Of a stretch of DNA of 52,508 bases, positions 51,449-52,508 are shown piece after piece. The notes below the pieces were generated by a model, which searched no databases, was not told the origin of the DNA, and worked only from the letters and a program-made list of their open reading frames with translations. Every line of letters starts with the position of its first letter. The stretch's first letter is position 1. Origin of the DNA: Elusimicrobiota bacterium (lineage in GTDB: Bacteria; Elusimicrobiota; Elusimicrobia; UBA1565; UBA9628); NCBI GenBank assembly GCA_027406905.1, contig DAHZHT010000013.1, positions 1-52,508 of the forward strand. The letters run 5' to 3'. A program made the translations under genes and the position numbers.

Positions 51449-52242
51449 TCGAGGTTAAAAATCTCTCCAAAAGCTTCGGGGAATTTCAGGCCGTGGGCGG
51501 AATATCTTTTAACGTAAAAAAAGGGGAAGTTTTTTCTCTCTTAGGCCCTAACGGAGCGGGAAAAACGACGACCATTAAAATGTTGACCACCCTCATTGAA
51601 CCTTCCTCCGGAAGCGTTCATATCGGGGGTTTGAGCCTTACGGAAAATAAAATCGCCATTCGCAGGCAATTTGGAATCGTTTTTCAAGACTCAAGCCTGG
51701 ATGATGACCTAACCGCCGAAGAGAATATGTTTTTCCACGCCGTTTTATACGGAATTTCCCGCAAAACCCGCCAAGAAAAGATTTCAGCTTTGCTCAAGTT
51801 TTTCGGGCTCTGGGAAAGACGAAGCGATTTGGTCAAACATTTTTCCGGAGGAATGAAAAAACGCCTTGAGATCGCCCGCGCGTTGTCTCACGATCCGCCG
51901 CTGTTATTTCTCGACGAGCCCACCTCCGGGCTTGACCCGCAAAACCGAAGCCGGCTTTGGGAGTATCTCAAGGAACTCAATAAAAAAATGAACATGACGA
52001 TTTTTTTGACGACCCATTCCATGGAAGAGGTCGAAAAAGTCTCAGAGCGCATCGTGATTATCGACCACGGAAAAGTTTCGGCGGAAGGAACCCCCGAAGA
52101 AATCAAGACAAGGACCGAAACAAAGACGCTGGAAGAAGCCTTTTTGACCTTGACCGGGCGCGATATCAGGGAAGACGTTCCAACGGAATCCGACCATTTG
52201 AGAAAAGGCCGAATTCTCTGGAGCGGAGGGCGAAAGCGATGA
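51436..52242 (+). CDS. ABC transporter ATPase, DrrA-like
   Basis: 268 residues from TTG 51436, with GGAGG nine bases upstream, overlapping the kinase gene by 13 bases. Walker A GPNGAGKTTT (about 34-43), Q-loop at VFQDSS, signature FSGGMKKRL (about 139-147), Walker B LLFLDEPTSGLDP and switch His in LTTHSMEEV. The C-terminal tail after the ATPase fold (EAFLTLTGRDIRED) is of the DrrA/NodI/CcmA-like export group. Its permease starts at the stop codon. Substrate unknown. Confidence 0.92.
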   Translation: MEKIIEVKNLSKSFGEFQAVGGISFNVKKGEVFSLLGPNGAGKTTTIKMLTTLIEPSSGSVHIGGLSLTENKIAIRRQFGIVFQDSSLDDDLTAEENMFFHAVLYGISRKTRQEKISALLKFFGLWERRSDLVKHFSGGMKKRLEIARALSHDPPLLFLDEPTSGLDPQNRSRLWEYLKELNKKMNMTIFLTTHSMEEVEKVSERIVIIDHGKVSAEGTPEEIKTRTETKTLEEAFLTLTGRDIREDVPTESDHLRKGRILWSGGRKR

Positions 52243-52508
52243 ACGCCATTGGAGCCCTGTGGTTAAGACAAATCAAACGCTATCTTCGCTCGCGCTCGCG
52301 CTTAATTGGCTCTTTGGGACAACCTCTTCTTTTTTTATTGGCCCTGGGATTCGGCTTCGGCCCGATTTTCAAGAAAGCCGGCGGGGGAAACTATATCCAG
52401 TTTTTAACTCCCGGCATCGTCGCGATGGGAGTTTTATTTACGGCGATTTTTTCCGGAATAGAAGTCATCTGGGACCGGCAATTCGGATTTTTAAAAGAGA
52501 CCTTGGTC
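52239..52508 (+). CDS. ABC-2 type permease, DrrB-like (3' end outside window)
   Basis: The first 90 codons are visible. ATG overlaps the ATPase stop by four bases. A basic amphipathic start (LWLRQIKRYLRSRSR) precedes the first membrane helix (LLFLLALGFGFGPI), and a second helix follows after YIQFLTPGIVAMGVLFTA. The phrases QPLLFLLALGFG and FLTPGIVAM are typical of ABC-2 permeases with DrrA-type partners. It should form the membrane half of the exporter. Confidence 0.88.
   Translation, partial: MNAIGALWLRQIKRYLRSRSRLIGSLGQPLLFLLALGFGFGPIFKKAGGGNYIQFLTPGIVAMGVLFTAIFSGIEVIWDRQFGFLKETLV

Noticed and set aside
1..52508. CRISPR arrays, insertion sequences, prophage or toxin-antitoxin modules
   Set aside because: No regularly spaced repeats, transposase, integrase or typical toxin genes were seen on either strand; the repeats found are the palindromes and the tRNA-derived pair.

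Overview
The window is a gene-dense stretch (about 52.5 kb, moderate G+C) from a diderm bacterium. Outer-membrane genes (TolC-type channels, a beta-barrel protein ending in Phe, lipoprotein N-acyltransferase) show the outer membrane. A c4-like cytochrome and a System II (ResB/CcsA) cytochrome c maturation pair show respiration. A full chemosensory operon shows motility or surface sensing. The phylum cannot be fixed from sequence alone. The single-domain response regulators, CheC/CheD/CheX phosphatases, stand-alone CoaB and CoaC, type 4 uracil-DNA glycosylase and dispersed palindromes read as K-G-T-V-P-F would fit an Elusimicrobiota- or Omnitrophota-like lineage, but this is inference.

Layout. 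(1) 1-3953, +: end of a diheme cytochrome c, a 59-residue lipoprotein, resB and ccsA. (2) 4061-15315, +: chemosensory operon behind a strong sigma-70-type promoter: receiver-histidine kinase, two duplicated receivers, CheW, CheA, a long FtsA-like actin ATPase, a CheC-CheD fusion, a chemoreceptor, CheR and CheB. It is met head-on by a minus-strand CheY and a receiver-receiver-CheX protein (15380-17136). (3) 17181-22699, -: prfB, lnt and secA; lnt is bracketed by two copies of a 34-bp palindromic repeat. (4) 22781-33658, -: a beta-barrel protein with its own promoter and terminator, then a tightly packed run read as gmk-rpoZ-coaC-coaB-udg-methyltransferase-priA-tyrS-fecR-like-acyl-CoA mutase-mltG. 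(5) 33726-35315, +: a large multi-spanning GT-C-like membrane protein. (6) 35316-45912: two RND pump/TolC pairs in mirror order (TolC-RND-small ORF-RND-TolC, minus strand) without a periplasmic adaptor gene, divergent from a NhaR-like LysR regulator. (7) 45941-46368: tRNA-Gly(CCC) and a second partial copy of its 3' half with flank. (8) 46369-52508, +: MFS exporter, 6-phosphogluconate dehydrogenase, glucose-6-phosphate dehydrogenase, HAD phosphatase, ROK-type glucokinase, ABC ATPase and the start of its permease.

How the genes work together. Region 2 is a self-contained phosphorelay: receptor-CheW-CheA senses, CheR/CheB and the CheD half adapt, several CheY-like receivers carry output, and CheC- and CheX-type domains may remove phosphate. 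An actin-like FtsA-family protein inside that operon is the least expected member. Region 8 groups glucose phosphorylation with the oxidative pentose phosphate steps. Region 4 is housekeeping (nucleotide and CoA synthesis, DNA repair and restart, tRNA charging, wall synthesis) with a mutase whose active-site residues do not match classical methylmalonyl-CoA mutase. No CRISPR array, prophage or insertion sequence was seen.
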